A stretch of 35,031 bases of DNA from Oscillospiraceae bacterium (GTDB lineage Bacteria > Bacillota > Clostridia > Oscillospirales > CAG-272): NCBI GenBank assembly GCA_015065105.1, contig SVQZ01000026.1:1-35031 (forward strand), given 5' to 3'. Every line of letters begins with the position of its first letter. Position 1 is the stretch's first letter. The notes under the pieces are model-generated. The model worked only from the letters and a program-made list of their open reading frames with translations. It was not told where the DNA came from and did not search any database. Positions 1-7,095 of the stretch are shown one piece after another. The position numbers and the translations under genes were made by a program.

Positions 1-68
1 AGGTCGGAGGTGTACGCACAGTAATGTGTTCAGCTGACCGATACTAATAGACCGAGGGCTTGAACTTC
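1..68 (+). rRNA. rrl: 23S rRNA, 3' end (partial)
   Basis: The window opens inside the 3' terminal part of a large-subunit rRNA gene. The conserved blocks AGCTGACCGATACTAATAG and CGAGGGCTTGA, which close bacterial 23S rRNA, are readable at about 31-64. The exact mature end is uncertain by a few bases. An inverted repeat around 77-99 (GTTGAGTTTTACAAC type) may belong to the processing stalk. The 5' part lies outside the window. Confidence 0.93.
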
Positions 69-157
69 GAAAGAAGTTGAGTTTTACAACTCGTTTACTT
101 CAACATCTCTTGTTCGGCTTTTAATGAACATTTTCGATAATCGTGTGCACCTAACAT

Positions 158-233
158 GCACCTTTAGCTCAGTTGGTAGAGCAACTGACTCTTAATCAGT
201 GGGTCCCGGGTTCGAATCCCTGAAGGTGCACCA
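158..233 (+). tRNA. tRNA-Lys (anticodon CTT)
   Basis: A cloverleaf can be folded by eye. The acceptor is GCACCTT (158-164) with AAGGTGC (223-229), the discriminator is A230, and CCA is encoded at 231-233. The anticodon loop CTCTTAA gives anticodon CTT, and the T arm carries GGTTCGAATCC. It sits in the spacer between 23S and 5S, so it should be co-transcribed with the rRNA operon. A small TTCG-capped hairpin follows at about 233-246. Confidence 0.97.
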
Positions 234-283
234 ACACTTCGGTGTTAGGGAATGTATAATTCCCGAATAAATGTACATAATAG

Positions 284-397
<114 letters not shown>

Positions 398-405
398 CAT
401 TATAA

Positions 406-519
<114 letters not shown>

Positions 520-556
520 TACAAAACGCGGAACATATCATTTGTTCCGCTAATAT

Positions 557-632
557 TCCTCCTTAGCTCAGTCGGTAGAGCATGCGGCTGTTAACCGCAG
601 GGTCGTTGGTTCGAGTCCAACAGGGGGAGCCA
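557..632 (+). tRNA. tRNA-Asn (anticodon GTT)
   Basis: The acceptor is TCCTCCT (557-563) with AGGGGGA (622-628) including one G-T pair. The discriminator is G629 and CCA is encoded at 630-632. The anticodon loop CTGTTAA gives GTT (Asn). It is the last gene of the rRNA operon. Its 3' end is part of the long inverted repeat of the operon terminator. Confidence 0.97.
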
Positions 633-674
633 ACAAAAAAGCCATCCAAAAGGATGGCTTTTTTGTTGGCTCCT
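626..674 (+). terminator. rRNA operon terminator
   Basis: GCCATCC (641-647), AAAA loop and GGATGGC (652-658) followed by a T run make an intrinsic terminator. The perfect arms extend to about 22 bp and take in the last bases of tRNA-Asn (GGAGCC on the left, GGCTCC on the right). Folding of the terminator therefore competes with the tRNA acceptor. The same GCCATCC/GGATGGC stem is reused in the terminator at 4215-4240. Confidence 0.85.
642..672 (+). repeat. 31-bp direct repeat, copy A
   Basis: This stretch (second half of the terminator plus its T run and GTTGGCTC) is identical to 889-919. The repeats flank a 216-bp block. It overlaps the rRNA operon terminator. Confidence 0.85.
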
Positions 675-888
675 CTTTCCCTATTGTTCTCAAACCAACA
701 ACCCCGCTTCCTTAACAGCTGCCGCTGTTAACTGGTCGGCACGTTCCCGCTGCCTGTGGCAGATACAGGGAACGCGACGACACGGCAGACACTTGGCGAG
801 TCCGAGCGACTTCAGGTCGCGAAGGAGGAGACTTAGTGTCAACGAGAAGGGTCGTTGGAGTTAAGTAAAATAGATCATAGATAATATA
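673..888. other. Structured non-coding block between direct repeats
   Basis: No convincing gene is seen. Three hairpins are readable. TTAACAGC (712-719) pairs with GCTGTTAA (724-731). A bulged stem has CGTTCCC (742-748) with GGGAACG (768-774) around CTGCC (750-754) and GGCAG (758-762). GCGAC (806-810) pairs with GTCGC (816-820). A minus-strand open frame exists here but is low-complexity in style and lacks a ribosome site. It could be a structured RNA, or a remnant of a recombination event at the end of the rRNA operon. Confidence 0.5.
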
Positions 889-919
889 CCATCCAAAAGG
901 ATGGCTTTTTTGTTGGCTC
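889..919 (+). repeat. 31-bp direct repeat, copy B (second terminator-like hairpin)
   Basis: Identical to 642-672. CCATCC, AAAA and GGATGG followed by a T run keep a shortened terminator stem. Any transcript through 673-888 would end here. Confidence 0.85.
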
Positions 920-1038
920 ATTTCTTAAAATAAAGTCAAGGCTTGTTAGTTCAGAGCCGCCCCATTAAATGCAGCTTTGCCATTCGCTTGTGTGATATTT
1001 TAATAAAACTCTCGACAATATGAATTTAGTCTATGGAA

Positions 1039-1067
1039 TTGACAAACCTAATAACGATAGTTATAAT
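1039..1067 (+). promoter_or_regulatory. Consensus sigma-A promoter for HNH operon
   Basis: TTGACA (1039-1044), 17-bp spacer, TATAAT (1062-1067). Both hexamers match the consensus exactly, making it the strongest-looking promoter in the window. Confidence 0.85.
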
Positions 1068-1125
1068 ATACTATAGAAAACATAGCTAAAGTGTTTCCTG
1101 AAATAATTATTTGATAGGTGTACTT

Positions 1126-2379
1126 ATGAACGACAGGTTTTTTTCTGAAAGTATTCAATACCAAGCGGTTTTATCTAACTTAGAAAAGAATAACGGACAA
1201 TTAAAATGTGCTTTTTGCGGTAAGAAGCTTACAATGAAATCCGAATGCCATTTCGACCATATTGTGGCATATACAAAAGGCGGAAAGTCAACTTTAGATA
1301 ATTGTCAAATATTATGCAAGAACTGTAATATGGCAAAAAGCGATAAAGAATTGCACGATTTTCTGTTAGAGGAAAAGGCAAAAAAATTCATGTCCGGAGA
1401 GAGTATTGACGAAGATATAAACAACACACCCCAATCATCTCTGATCGTTAGTGATAAGATGACAAAAGAAAAATTTGATGTAATTGTTGGAGAGTTTATA
1501 AAGAGAACAGGCAACATAAGAAAACTTGATTTTACAAGAGATAAAAACGGATTGCCTTCTGTTACGTATGTTAAAAAATATTATGGCTCCATGAATGATT
1601 TAAAATCAGCATTCGGGATAACCCCTGTCATTGTTTGGAACAGAGATAAAATTTGGGAACGTCTGGTCGAATATTCGAAGAAATATCCTGGATTCAAACA
1701 AGCCGATTTAATCAAGGCAAATAATCTCCCGTCTTTGCCGTGTATTTTATCTTATTATCCTGAGTACAAAAACTTTAGTGATATTAAAACAGCTCTTGGG
1801 TTGGAATTGAACTATGAACTATGGTCAAAAGAAAAAGTAATTGTTGCATGCCAAAAGTATCTAAAAACACATAATAAAATTACACAAAAAGATTTACGAA
1901 GAGAAAATGGTTTGCCCACAACAAAAGTTATATATAATTTCTTTGGTTCCATGCAACGATTCCAGGAAGAAATAGGTTCAGAGGTTTCAAAGAGACAAGA
2001 ATTTATTTCTAAAGAAGAAATCTTATCTGTAACAGAAGAAATAGTGAGTAAAGCCGGTTCGACTTTTGAATCACGAACTACATTCCTTGAAGAATTTCCG
2101 TACAGTTTATCGGTAATAATGCATCGGTTCGGCTCGTTTGATTCATTCGTTGAGGAGGCAAATATTAAATTATTGAATTCAAAAAAAGCGAAATACACAA
2201 AGCAAGAAGTTGATAATAGTATTCTTGAGTATCTAAAAAGCGGTAATCCTATCCCATCGTCGGCAAAACAATTATCCTCGCTTAAGCTGCCCTCATCATC
2301 AACAATTTTAAGATTTTATGATGATTGGAAGGCGCCTTTTGATCTATTCATGAAAATGATAAATATGACAAGTAAATAG
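1126..2379 (+). CDS. HNH endonuclease with homing-endonuclease-associated repeats
   Basis: 417 residues. The N-terminus holds an HNH nuclease fold. CAFCGK and CKNCN supply the zinc-binding cysteine pairs, HFDHI carries the catalytic His region, and the GGKSTLDNCQ loop follows. The rest is about five repeats of 50-60 residues with a GLPS/LPS turn and an aromatic YYGSM/FFGSM ending, as in the homing endonuclease associated repeat (HNH_repeat) family thought to read DNA. I use ATG 1126 (AUAGGUG at 1114-1120) rather than the upstream TTG 1111. It is the first of three closely spaced genes (HNH, HAD, GNAT). A free-standing homing-type nuclease beside an rRNA operon could target the rDNA or tRNA genes, but that is inference. 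It could also be a domesticated or defence nuclease. Confidence 0.85.
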   Translation: MNDRFFSESIQYQAVLSNLEKNNGQLKCAFCGKKLTMKSECHFDHIVAYTKGGKSTLDNCQILCKNCNMAKSDKELHDFLLEEKAKKFMSGESIDEDINNTPQSSLIVSDKMTKEKFDVIVGEFIKRTGNIRKLDFTRDKNGLPSVTYVKKYYGSMNDLKSAFGITPVIVWNRDKIWERLVEYSKKYPGFKQADLIKANNLPSLPCILSYYPEYKNFSDIKTALGLELNYELWSKEKVIVACQKYLKTHNKITQKDLRRENGLPTTKVIYNFFGSMQRFQEEIGSEVSKRQEFISKEEILSVTEEIVSKAGSTFESRTTFLEEFPYSLSVIMHRFGSFDSFVEEANIKLLNSKKAKYTKQEVDNSILEYLKSGNPIPSSAKQLSSLKLPSSSTILRFYDDWKAPFDLFMKMINMTSK

Positions 2380-2408
2380 TGTAATGATTTAAAGGAAGTG
2401 AGATTACT

Positions 2409-3104
2409 GTGAAATATAAAGCGATATTCTTTGACCGCGACGGTACTTTGACTTATTTTGATAAAAACAAAGAAAAATGGCGCGACGATATTATAACAGA
2501 GTGGTCAGGAAAACCCTTTGAATTGCCATATGAAAAAATGATGAAGCTTTTCAACATGGTGAGTGAAGGAAAAAGTCCCTGGTATAAAACCCTTGATGAT
2601 GAACGCGATTTTTTCAAAAGATATTATAAATTCTTGCTCATTGAAGAAGGTGTAGTTGAAGATATCGAAAAACGCGCAGAATTATTATTTAATGAGTTAT
2701 GGTGCAATGGGGACAGAAAGCTATATCCGGAAACAATAGAAGTACTTGAATATTTTAAAAGCAAGGGTTATAAAATGGGTGTTATCAGCGATACCTCTCC
2801 CTCTCTCGAATATACATTACAACAATTAGGTATAGCGAAGTATTTTTCCTCTTTTACTGCAAGCTCTTTGGTTGGCGCAGGAAAACCAAGTCCGATCATT
2901 TTCAATGCAGCTTTAACTGCACAGGGTGTAAATGCAGAGGAAAGTATTTATGTTGATGATTACAAACCCGAGGCCGATGGAGCAAGAGAACAAGGCTTTA
3001 CGTCATTTTGGCTTGATCGTGACGGTTGTAATATTGATAATCAGAAAATTTCAAGCTTAAAACAATTGATCGATTTTGTGGAGGGTCCACAGAATATCCT
3101 GTAA
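2409..3104 (+). CDS. HAD-superfamily phosphatase
   Basis: 231 residues, GTG start with AGGAAGTGAG just upstream. The four HAD motifs are visible: FFDRDGT near the N-terminus (nucleophile and acid/base Asp), VISDTS (motif II), the Lys in GAGKPSP (motif III) and VDDYKPEADGA (motif IV, metal-binding Asp pair). A helical cap lies between motifs I and II, as in phosphoglycolate phosphatase/pyrophosphatase-like members. The substrate cannot be read. It begins 29 bp after the HNH gene without a terminator, so co-transcription is likely. Confidence 0.85.
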   Translation: MKYKAIFFDRDGTLTYFDKNKEKWRDDIITEWSGKPFELPYEKMMKLFNMVSEGKSPWYKTLDDERDFFKRYYKFLLIEEGVVEDIEKRAELLFNELWCNGDRKLYPETIEVLEYFKSKGYKMGVISDTSPSLEYTLQQLGIAKYFSSFTASSLVGAGKPSPIIFNAALTAQGVNAEESIYVDDYKPEADGAREQGFTSFWLDRDGCNIDNQKISSLKQLIDFVEGPQNIL

Positions 3105-3128
3105 TAATACATACAAAGCGGTGATGTC

Positions 3129-3620
3129 ATGAAATTTGTGTTAGTAGATAAGAGAGAAACAGATGTTTTTTTGTCCGAGTTGTTCAAGATCCTACATTCA
3201 AATATGAGTATGATCGCACCTACAAATAATTCATACGATACTGATTTTAAAACATGGAGTTCTAATATAATTCCCGCTATGCAAAAGCAAAACCGTCAAA
3301 TTGTTCTGATGTATGTTAATGACACGCTTGTAGGGTATTTTCAGTATTATATTAATACCGATACAAATTCGCTTGCGATGGAAGAAATACAAATAGATAA
3401 GGCATTTCAAGGTACAGGGTTATTTTCTGAGTTTTATAGATGGTTGGTTAAACAGATTCCTGATAATATAGAAAATGTTGAAGCCTATGCGAATAAAAGG
3501 AATTTTAAATCGCAAGATATCTTGGTATGTCTCGGATTAGATAAACTCGGTGAAAATAAAAACGGTAACTCCTTTTATTACAAAGGCAGGTATGCCGATT
3601 TGCTGAATAAGTATAGTTAA
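3129..3620 (+). CDS. GNAT-family N-acetyltransferase
   Basis: 163 residues. The acetyl-CoA-binding region is seen at about residues 90-115 (IQIDKAFQGTGLFSEFYRWL), a variant of the Q/RxxGxG/A loop. It is followed by the usual strand-turn-strand end (VEAYANKRN, then FYYKGRY). An acyl-acceptor substrate cannot be assigned. It lies 24 bp after the HAD gene and is probably the third gene of the 1039 transcription unit. Confidence 0.7.
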   Translation: MKFVLVDKRETDVFLSELFKILHSNMSMIAPTNNSYDTDFKTWSSNIIPAMQKQNRQIVLMYVNDTLVGYFQYYINTDTNSLAMEEIQIDKAFQGTGLFSEFYRWLVKQIPDNIENVEAYANKRNFKSQDILVCLGLDKLGENKNGNSFYYKGRYADLLNKYS

Positions 3621-3639
3621 GTATTATTTCTACGAAATT

Positions 3640-3654
3640 TCAACTTACAGTTGA
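3640..3654. promoter_or_regulatory. Dyad TCAACT-TAC-AGTTGA (candidate operator)
   Basis: Perfect dyad, extending to TTTCAACT/AGTTGAAA (3638-3656). Its centre (3647) lies 52 bp upstream of the -10 box of the next XRE gene. It is a member of the recurrent TYAACY-N3-RGTTRA set described in the findings. It could also serve as a weak hairpin at the end of the upstream operon. Confidence 0.6.
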
Positions 3655-3675
3655 AAATTCTCGACATTTCTTTTA

Positions 3676-3704
3676 TTGTAAATCTTTATGGCGTCTGCTA
3701 TAAT
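3676..3704 (+). promoter_or_regulatory. Promoter of XRE gene 3724
   Basis: TTGTAA (3676-3681), 17-bp spacer, extended -10 TGC-TATAAT (3696-3704). Confidence 0.75.
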
Positions 3705-3723
3705 CATATCAAAAGGAGATGAT

Positions 3724-4170
3724 ATGATGGAAAACACAAATTTTGTTTTATCCGCTAACATAAAAAAGTACCGTAAAAAATACGGATTAACACAGGAAGA
3801 GTTTGCTGAAAAATTAGGAGTGACATTTCAAGCTGTTTCAAAATGGGAAAACGCTAAAACAATGCCCGATATTCTGCTTTTGCCTTCGATTGCGGAATTG
3901 TTTGAGTGCTCTATTGATGATCTGTTCTCCTATGTATGTAAAAACAACAGACAACAAATAAATATACTTCCGGATCTGTCGGTTCCCGAGAAAATGAAGG
4001 ATTTTGTCGGAAAGCAAATAAGAAGCCAGATCGGAAAAGATAGCAGTGCAGACAAATTTTTGAGTGTTATTGCAGAAAATATTGATGGGAATTTTGAAAT
4101 GACTGATGATAACATTGAGCGATTATTGGATGGTTATAGAGAATTGTTTAAGGCGATGAGACGAGAATAA
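3724..4170 (+). CDS. XRE-family transcriptional regulator
   Basis: 148 residues. The XRE/Cro HTH occupies about residues 8-65 with the recognition helix TFQAVSKWENA. The remaining 80 residues are acidic and helical with no recognised domain. The frame opens further upstream at 3688, but that ATG sits between the -35 and -10. I choose ATG 3724 (or 3727) just after AAAAGGAGATG. The HTH is closely similar to the one at 23824 (shared LGVTFQAVSKWENA, PDI.LLP, C.ID.LFS), so the two are paralogues with swapped C-termini. Likely monocistronic, with a terminator at 4215. Confidence 0.88.
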   Translation: MMENTNFVLSANIKKYRKKYGLTQEEFAEKLGVTFQAVSKWENAKTMPDILLLPSIAELFECSIDDLFSYVCKNNRQQINILPDLSVPEKMKDFVGKQIRSQIGKDSSADKFLSVIAENIDGNFEMTDDNIERLLDGYRELFKAMRRE

Positions 4171-4214
4171 ACCCATGTCGTTTTTCATAGGTGTTTTGGA
4201 ATAAGTGAGTGTAC

Positions 4215-4240
4215 AAAAGCCATCCCGATGGATGGCTTTT
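4215..4240 (+). terminator. Intrinsic terminator
   Basis: AAAAGCCATCC (4215-4225), CGAT loop, GGATGGCTTTT (4230-4240). It has the same core stem as the rRNA operon terminator. Confidence 0.85.
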
Positions 4241-4245
4241 CATTC

Positions 4246-4274
4246 TTGATTAATACACGGTTATATTATAAAAT
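4246..4274 (+). promoter_or_regulatory. Promoter of sigma-factor gene
   Basis: TTGATT (4246-4251), 17-bp spacer, TAAAAT (4269-4274). Confidence 0.6.
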
Positions 4275-4369
4275 GCTTTAAAAAATCATTTAATAAACGT
4301 AAATTCCCACCGAATCAAACCCCTGAATTAGCGACTTATAGCTGAAAGCTTTCAAAAGAGGATACCTAT

Positions 4370-5995
4370 ATGGAAAATGAGATCTACAATTATACAGAGT
4401 ATCTGTTCACCTTTGCCTTAGGTAAATGCAAAAACCTGCATGATGCCGAGGATCTGACGCAGGACACCCTGTTGGCGGCATACCAATATATTCATAAGGG
4501 CGGAGAAATACGAAATATGAAATATTGGCTGACCTCAACTCTGTCTCACAAATGGAATGATATGCTCAGAAAAAAGTATAAGCTTCCGACGGTCAGTATT
4601 GACATGATTTCAGATAATTTTGAGGATGAAATTGAAGCCGATATACCAAATGCAGAGCAAGTAAGGCGCGAGGTGGCATATCTCTCAAGGCTTCAGAGAG
4701 AAGTGATTATAAGACACTACTTACAGGGTGAAAGGGTTCAGGATATCGCAGACAGCCTGGGTGTTCCGAAGGGAACGGTTCTGTCACGGTTATCCTCGGG
4801 CAGAGAACAGATGCGGAAAGGATTTAATGAAATGGAGAGTTACGATAAGCAAAGCTATAGACCCGAACGCCTGGATATAAGCTGTCACGGATGTCAGGGC
4901 TTTCATGATGAGCCCTGGTCGCTTGTTGCAGGTGATTTGATGAAGCAAAATATTCTTATCGCCGCCTACGAAAAGCCGATCAGCGTAGTTGAAATATCAA
5001 GATCACTCGGTATTCCAACCGCCTATGTTGAAAGGGCGGTAAATGATCTTGTAAGCTCCGAGCTTATGGCAAGGTCGGGGAATAAGGTCTTTACCGATTT
5101 TATGATAACAACACCCGGGGAGAAGCTTCGCAGTCTTGATATAGAAATTGGCTTGGTTGAGAATAATTATAGTGTTCTTTTGGGTCTTATCAATGAATAT
5201 CTTGATGAATTAAGTTCCTTGCAGTTATTTGACAGTCTGTCAGATTCCAAACAAAAGAAATTAAAATACTATTTTATTCTTCGCTTGTTTTCCAAAGCTA
5301 TATATGAAGCGGTACAACGAATTATTCCCTGCGAGGAAGAATACCCGCTTCGTCCCGACGGCGGCAGGTGGATAGCTGTCGGCTCCCGTTATCCCGAGGG
5401 CTTTGATTTTGACAGCTACCGCTTCGGAAAATATTGCTACGGAGGTGAAAGGGGAAGCTATTGGGAGGGCTTTCTTAATTCAAAATCGATAGACCTGAAG
5501 GTATATGATACACAGCCCGACCTTAATCTCTATCAGCATGGCCCGATAGAGCTTAGTGACGATGATCTTGCAAAGCTGTTGTATATAATTTCAAGAGAGA
5601 TACCTTTTGAAAATACAGGCTTTAATTTAATGCTGTGCGAGGATATTCCCCATCTTATCAAATGCGGTGTGCTTGGGGAAGGTAACGGAAAGGTGTTTGT
5701 TAATATTCCCATACTAACACCCGACGGATATGGGTTGTTTGACGCTGTTCGTTTGAAGTATATGAATCCTTTTGCTGATATTCTTGAACCCCTGCTCCGA
5801 GAGGTATTTCCAAAGTTTAAAATAGCAATCCCCAAGCACCTTGAGGGACGGGTTGCGGAATTCAGACAATATTCCTGCTATGCAATTCCCATGGCATTTA
5901 TAAAAAAGGCGAGTGCATTGGGAGATTTTGATGACAGGGATTCTACACCTCCTATGGTATTTGTTGTTGACGATGTAATGCAGACTAATTCTTGA
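4370..5995 (+). CDS. ECF-type sigma factor with long C-terminal extension
   Basis: 541 residues. Sigma region 2 lies at about 5-70 (DAEDLTQDTLLAAY core) and region 4 at about 105-150 (LQREVIIRHYLQGERVQDIA, then VPKGTVLSRLSSGRE). A standard ECF factor would stop near 170. Here about 390 residues follow, starting with CHGCQGF and then a winged-helix-like segment at 190-245 (ILIAAYEKPISVVEISRSLG ... AYVERAVNDLVSSELMARSG). The rest is soluble alpha/beta sequence with no domain I can name and no membrane segment. C-terminal extensions of this kind can replace a separate anti-sigma factor; that role is inferred. ATG 4370 follows AAAAGAGG. Confidence 0.88.
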   Translation: MENEIYNYTEYLFTFALGKCKNLHDAEDLTQDTLLAAYQYIHKGGEIRNMKYWLTSTLSHKWNDMLRKKYKLPTVSIDMISDNFEDEIEADIPNAEQVRREVAYLSRLQREVIIRHYLQGERVQDIADSLGVPKGTVLSRLSSGREQMRKGFNEMESYDKQSYRPERLDISCHGCQGFHDEPWSLVAGDLMKQNILIAAYEKPISVVEISRSLGIPTAYVERAVNDLVSSELMARSGNKVFTDFMITTPGEKLRSLDIEIGLVENNYSVLLGLINEYLDELSSLQLFDSLSDSKQKKLKYYFILRLFSKAIYEAVQRIIPCEEEYPLRPDGGRWIAVGSRYPEGFDFDSYRFGKYCYGGERGSYWEGFLNSKSIDLKVYDTQPDLNLYQHGPIELSDDDLAKLLYIISREIPFENTGFNLMLCEDIPHLIKCGVLGEGNGKVFVNIPILTPDGYGLFDAVRLKYMNPFADILEPLLREVFPKFKIAIPKHLEGRVAEFRQYSCYAIPMAFIKKASALGDFDDRDSTPPMVFVVDDVMQTNS

Positions 5996-6020
5996 AAAAA
6001 ACCTTATTTTGTGGTATAAT
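5992..6020 (+). promoter_or_regulatory. Promoter overlapping the sigma gene stop
   Basis: TTGAAA (5992-5997), 17-bp spacer, TATAAT (6015-6020). The -35 hexamer covers the TGA stop of the sigma-factor gene (5993-5995). It drives the next XRE gene through a leader of about 200 nt. Confidence 0.8.
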
Positions 6021-6066
6021 CACATCATAAAGTCATGAATTTTAATATATATAAATTTGCTTTGCA

Positions 6067-6108
6067 TCGGGCGCTGTAGAAACAAGCCTACGCTTGCTTC
6101 AAACCCGA
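6067..6108 (+). repeat. 41-nt TCGGGC/GCCCGA element, copy 1
   Basis: TCGGG (6067-6071) pairs with CCCGA (6104-6108), with an inner CAAGC-CTAC-GCTTG hairpin. It is a 42-nt variant of the dispersed family. It lies inside the 5' leader of the XRE gene at 6232. Confidence 0.65.
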
Positions 6109-6142
6109 TCTTCACCGCGGACCTGCGCCCGCTTTTTGACTC

Positions 6143-6180
6143 TACCGTCAGTTTACCTCCCCATACTAAACCAACGGTAG
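6143..6180. repeat. Inverted repeat CTACCGT/ACGGTAG in leader
   Basis: CTACCGT (6143-6149) and ACGGTAG (6174-6180) form perfect 7-bp arms 24 bp apart, about 50 bp before the XRE start codon. It could be a leader hairpin or an operator. Confidence 0.5.
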
Positions 6181-6231
6181 GTGTGTTTTATGCTGATTAT
6201 CGGTTATACTGTGTCTGAAAGGAGAGAGCCT

Positions 6232-6840
6232 ATGGATCAGATCAAGATCGGCAGATTCATTGCCGAGTGCAGAAAACAGAAAAATTTGACTCAAATGCAG
6301 TTGGCGGAAAAATTGGGTATTACCGACAAGGCAATATCCAAGTGGGAAAGGGGTATCACAATGCCCGATTCCTCCATCATGCTTGAGCTGTGTTCTATTC
6401 TCGGTATCAGCGTAAATGAACTTTTAAGTGGGGAGAAAATCAACATGGAAAACAATAATCAGAAGAACGAGCAGATCCTGCTTGATATGGCAAAGGAAAT
6501 AGAGAAGAAAAACAAAATAATCTGGAACTCTATGTGGGCTATTATGACCGTAAGTATGATAGCTCTGTTCGCAGGTATCTTGATCGCTGCATTTTTAATG
6601 CCCGAGGGAATATGGCAGCTGATTACGATATTGGTGATATGTGTTGTCTTTTTGATACCCTGCTTCTATGCTCTCAAGCTTGAGGTAAGCGTGGGTGCTT
6701 ATAAGTGTAAAAATTGCGGTCATGAGATCGTACCCACATATTCAGAGGCTTTGTGGGCAATGCATAAGGGAACTACCCGTTACTTGAAGTGTCCCAAATG
6801 CAATAAGCGTACCTGGTGCAAAAAGGTTTTAAAGAAGTGA
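6232..6840 (+). CDS. XRE regulator with two membrane segments and zinc ribbon
   Basis: 202 residues. HTH at about 5-60 (recognition helix TDKAISKWERG). Two membrane segments lie at about 105-150 (MWAIMTVSMIALFAGILIAA; LITILVICVVFLIPCFYAL). A cytosolic treble-clef/zinc ribbon follows at about 160-195 (CKNCGH and CPKCNK). A membrane-tethered regulator sensing an envelope or metal/redox cue is plausible but inferred. ATG 6232 follows AAAGGAGAGAG. The HTH closely resembles that at 13991 (MDQ.KIG.FI start). Confidence 0.88.
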   Translation: MDQIKIGRFIAECRKQKNLTQMQLAEKLGITDKAISKWERGITMPDSSIMLELCSILGISVNELLSGEKINMENNNQKNEQILLDMAKEIEKKNKIIWNSMWAIMTVSMIALFAGILIAAFLMPEGIWQLITILVICVVFLIPCFYALKLEVSVGAYKCKNCGHEIVPTYSEALWAMHKGTTRYLKCPKCNKRTWCKKVLKK

Positions 6841-6882
6841 TTAGTATTTAAAACGAACAGAGGCTGAGAAGCGAAGCGGATA

Positions 6883-6939
6883 TTTCACGAAATTCTTTTC
6901 GTCGGCGTACTAAGTACGACAGAGAAGAGTTTCGTGAAA
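6883..6939. repeat. Nested palindromic element
   Basis: TTTCACGAAA (6883-6892) pairs with TTTCGTGAAA (6930-6939). Inside is CGTACT-A-AGTACG (6906-6918). Two nested stems of this quality directly before a terminator suggest a REP-like intergenic element. Confidence 0.6.
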
Positions 6940-6946
6940 AGCAAGG

Positions 6947-6981
6947 CACGGCAAGGGAAATTCGATGTTTCCCTTGCCGTG
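6947..6981. terminator. Bidirectional terminator
   Basis: A perfect 14-bp stem CACGGCAAGGGAAA (6947-6960) with TTTCCCTTGCCGTG (6968-6981), 7-nt loop. It lies between the convergent XRE genes at 6232 and 7096. Confidence 0.75.
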
Positions 6982-7095
6982 ATTATTTGTTTCTACTTTG
7001 TATAAAAACAGATGTTTATTTAATTCTTTCCTTTTTGTCTTGCGTTAGACCGAGTTTGTCAGCCCTCTGAAGCAACGCTTGGCGGTGCTGTTCGA

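Noticed and set aside
712-921. Minus-strand 69-codon open frame in the block after the rRNA operon
   Set aside because: No ribosome site, reads through terminator and hairpin sequences, and the composition is that of a shadow of structured DNA. Treated as non-coding.
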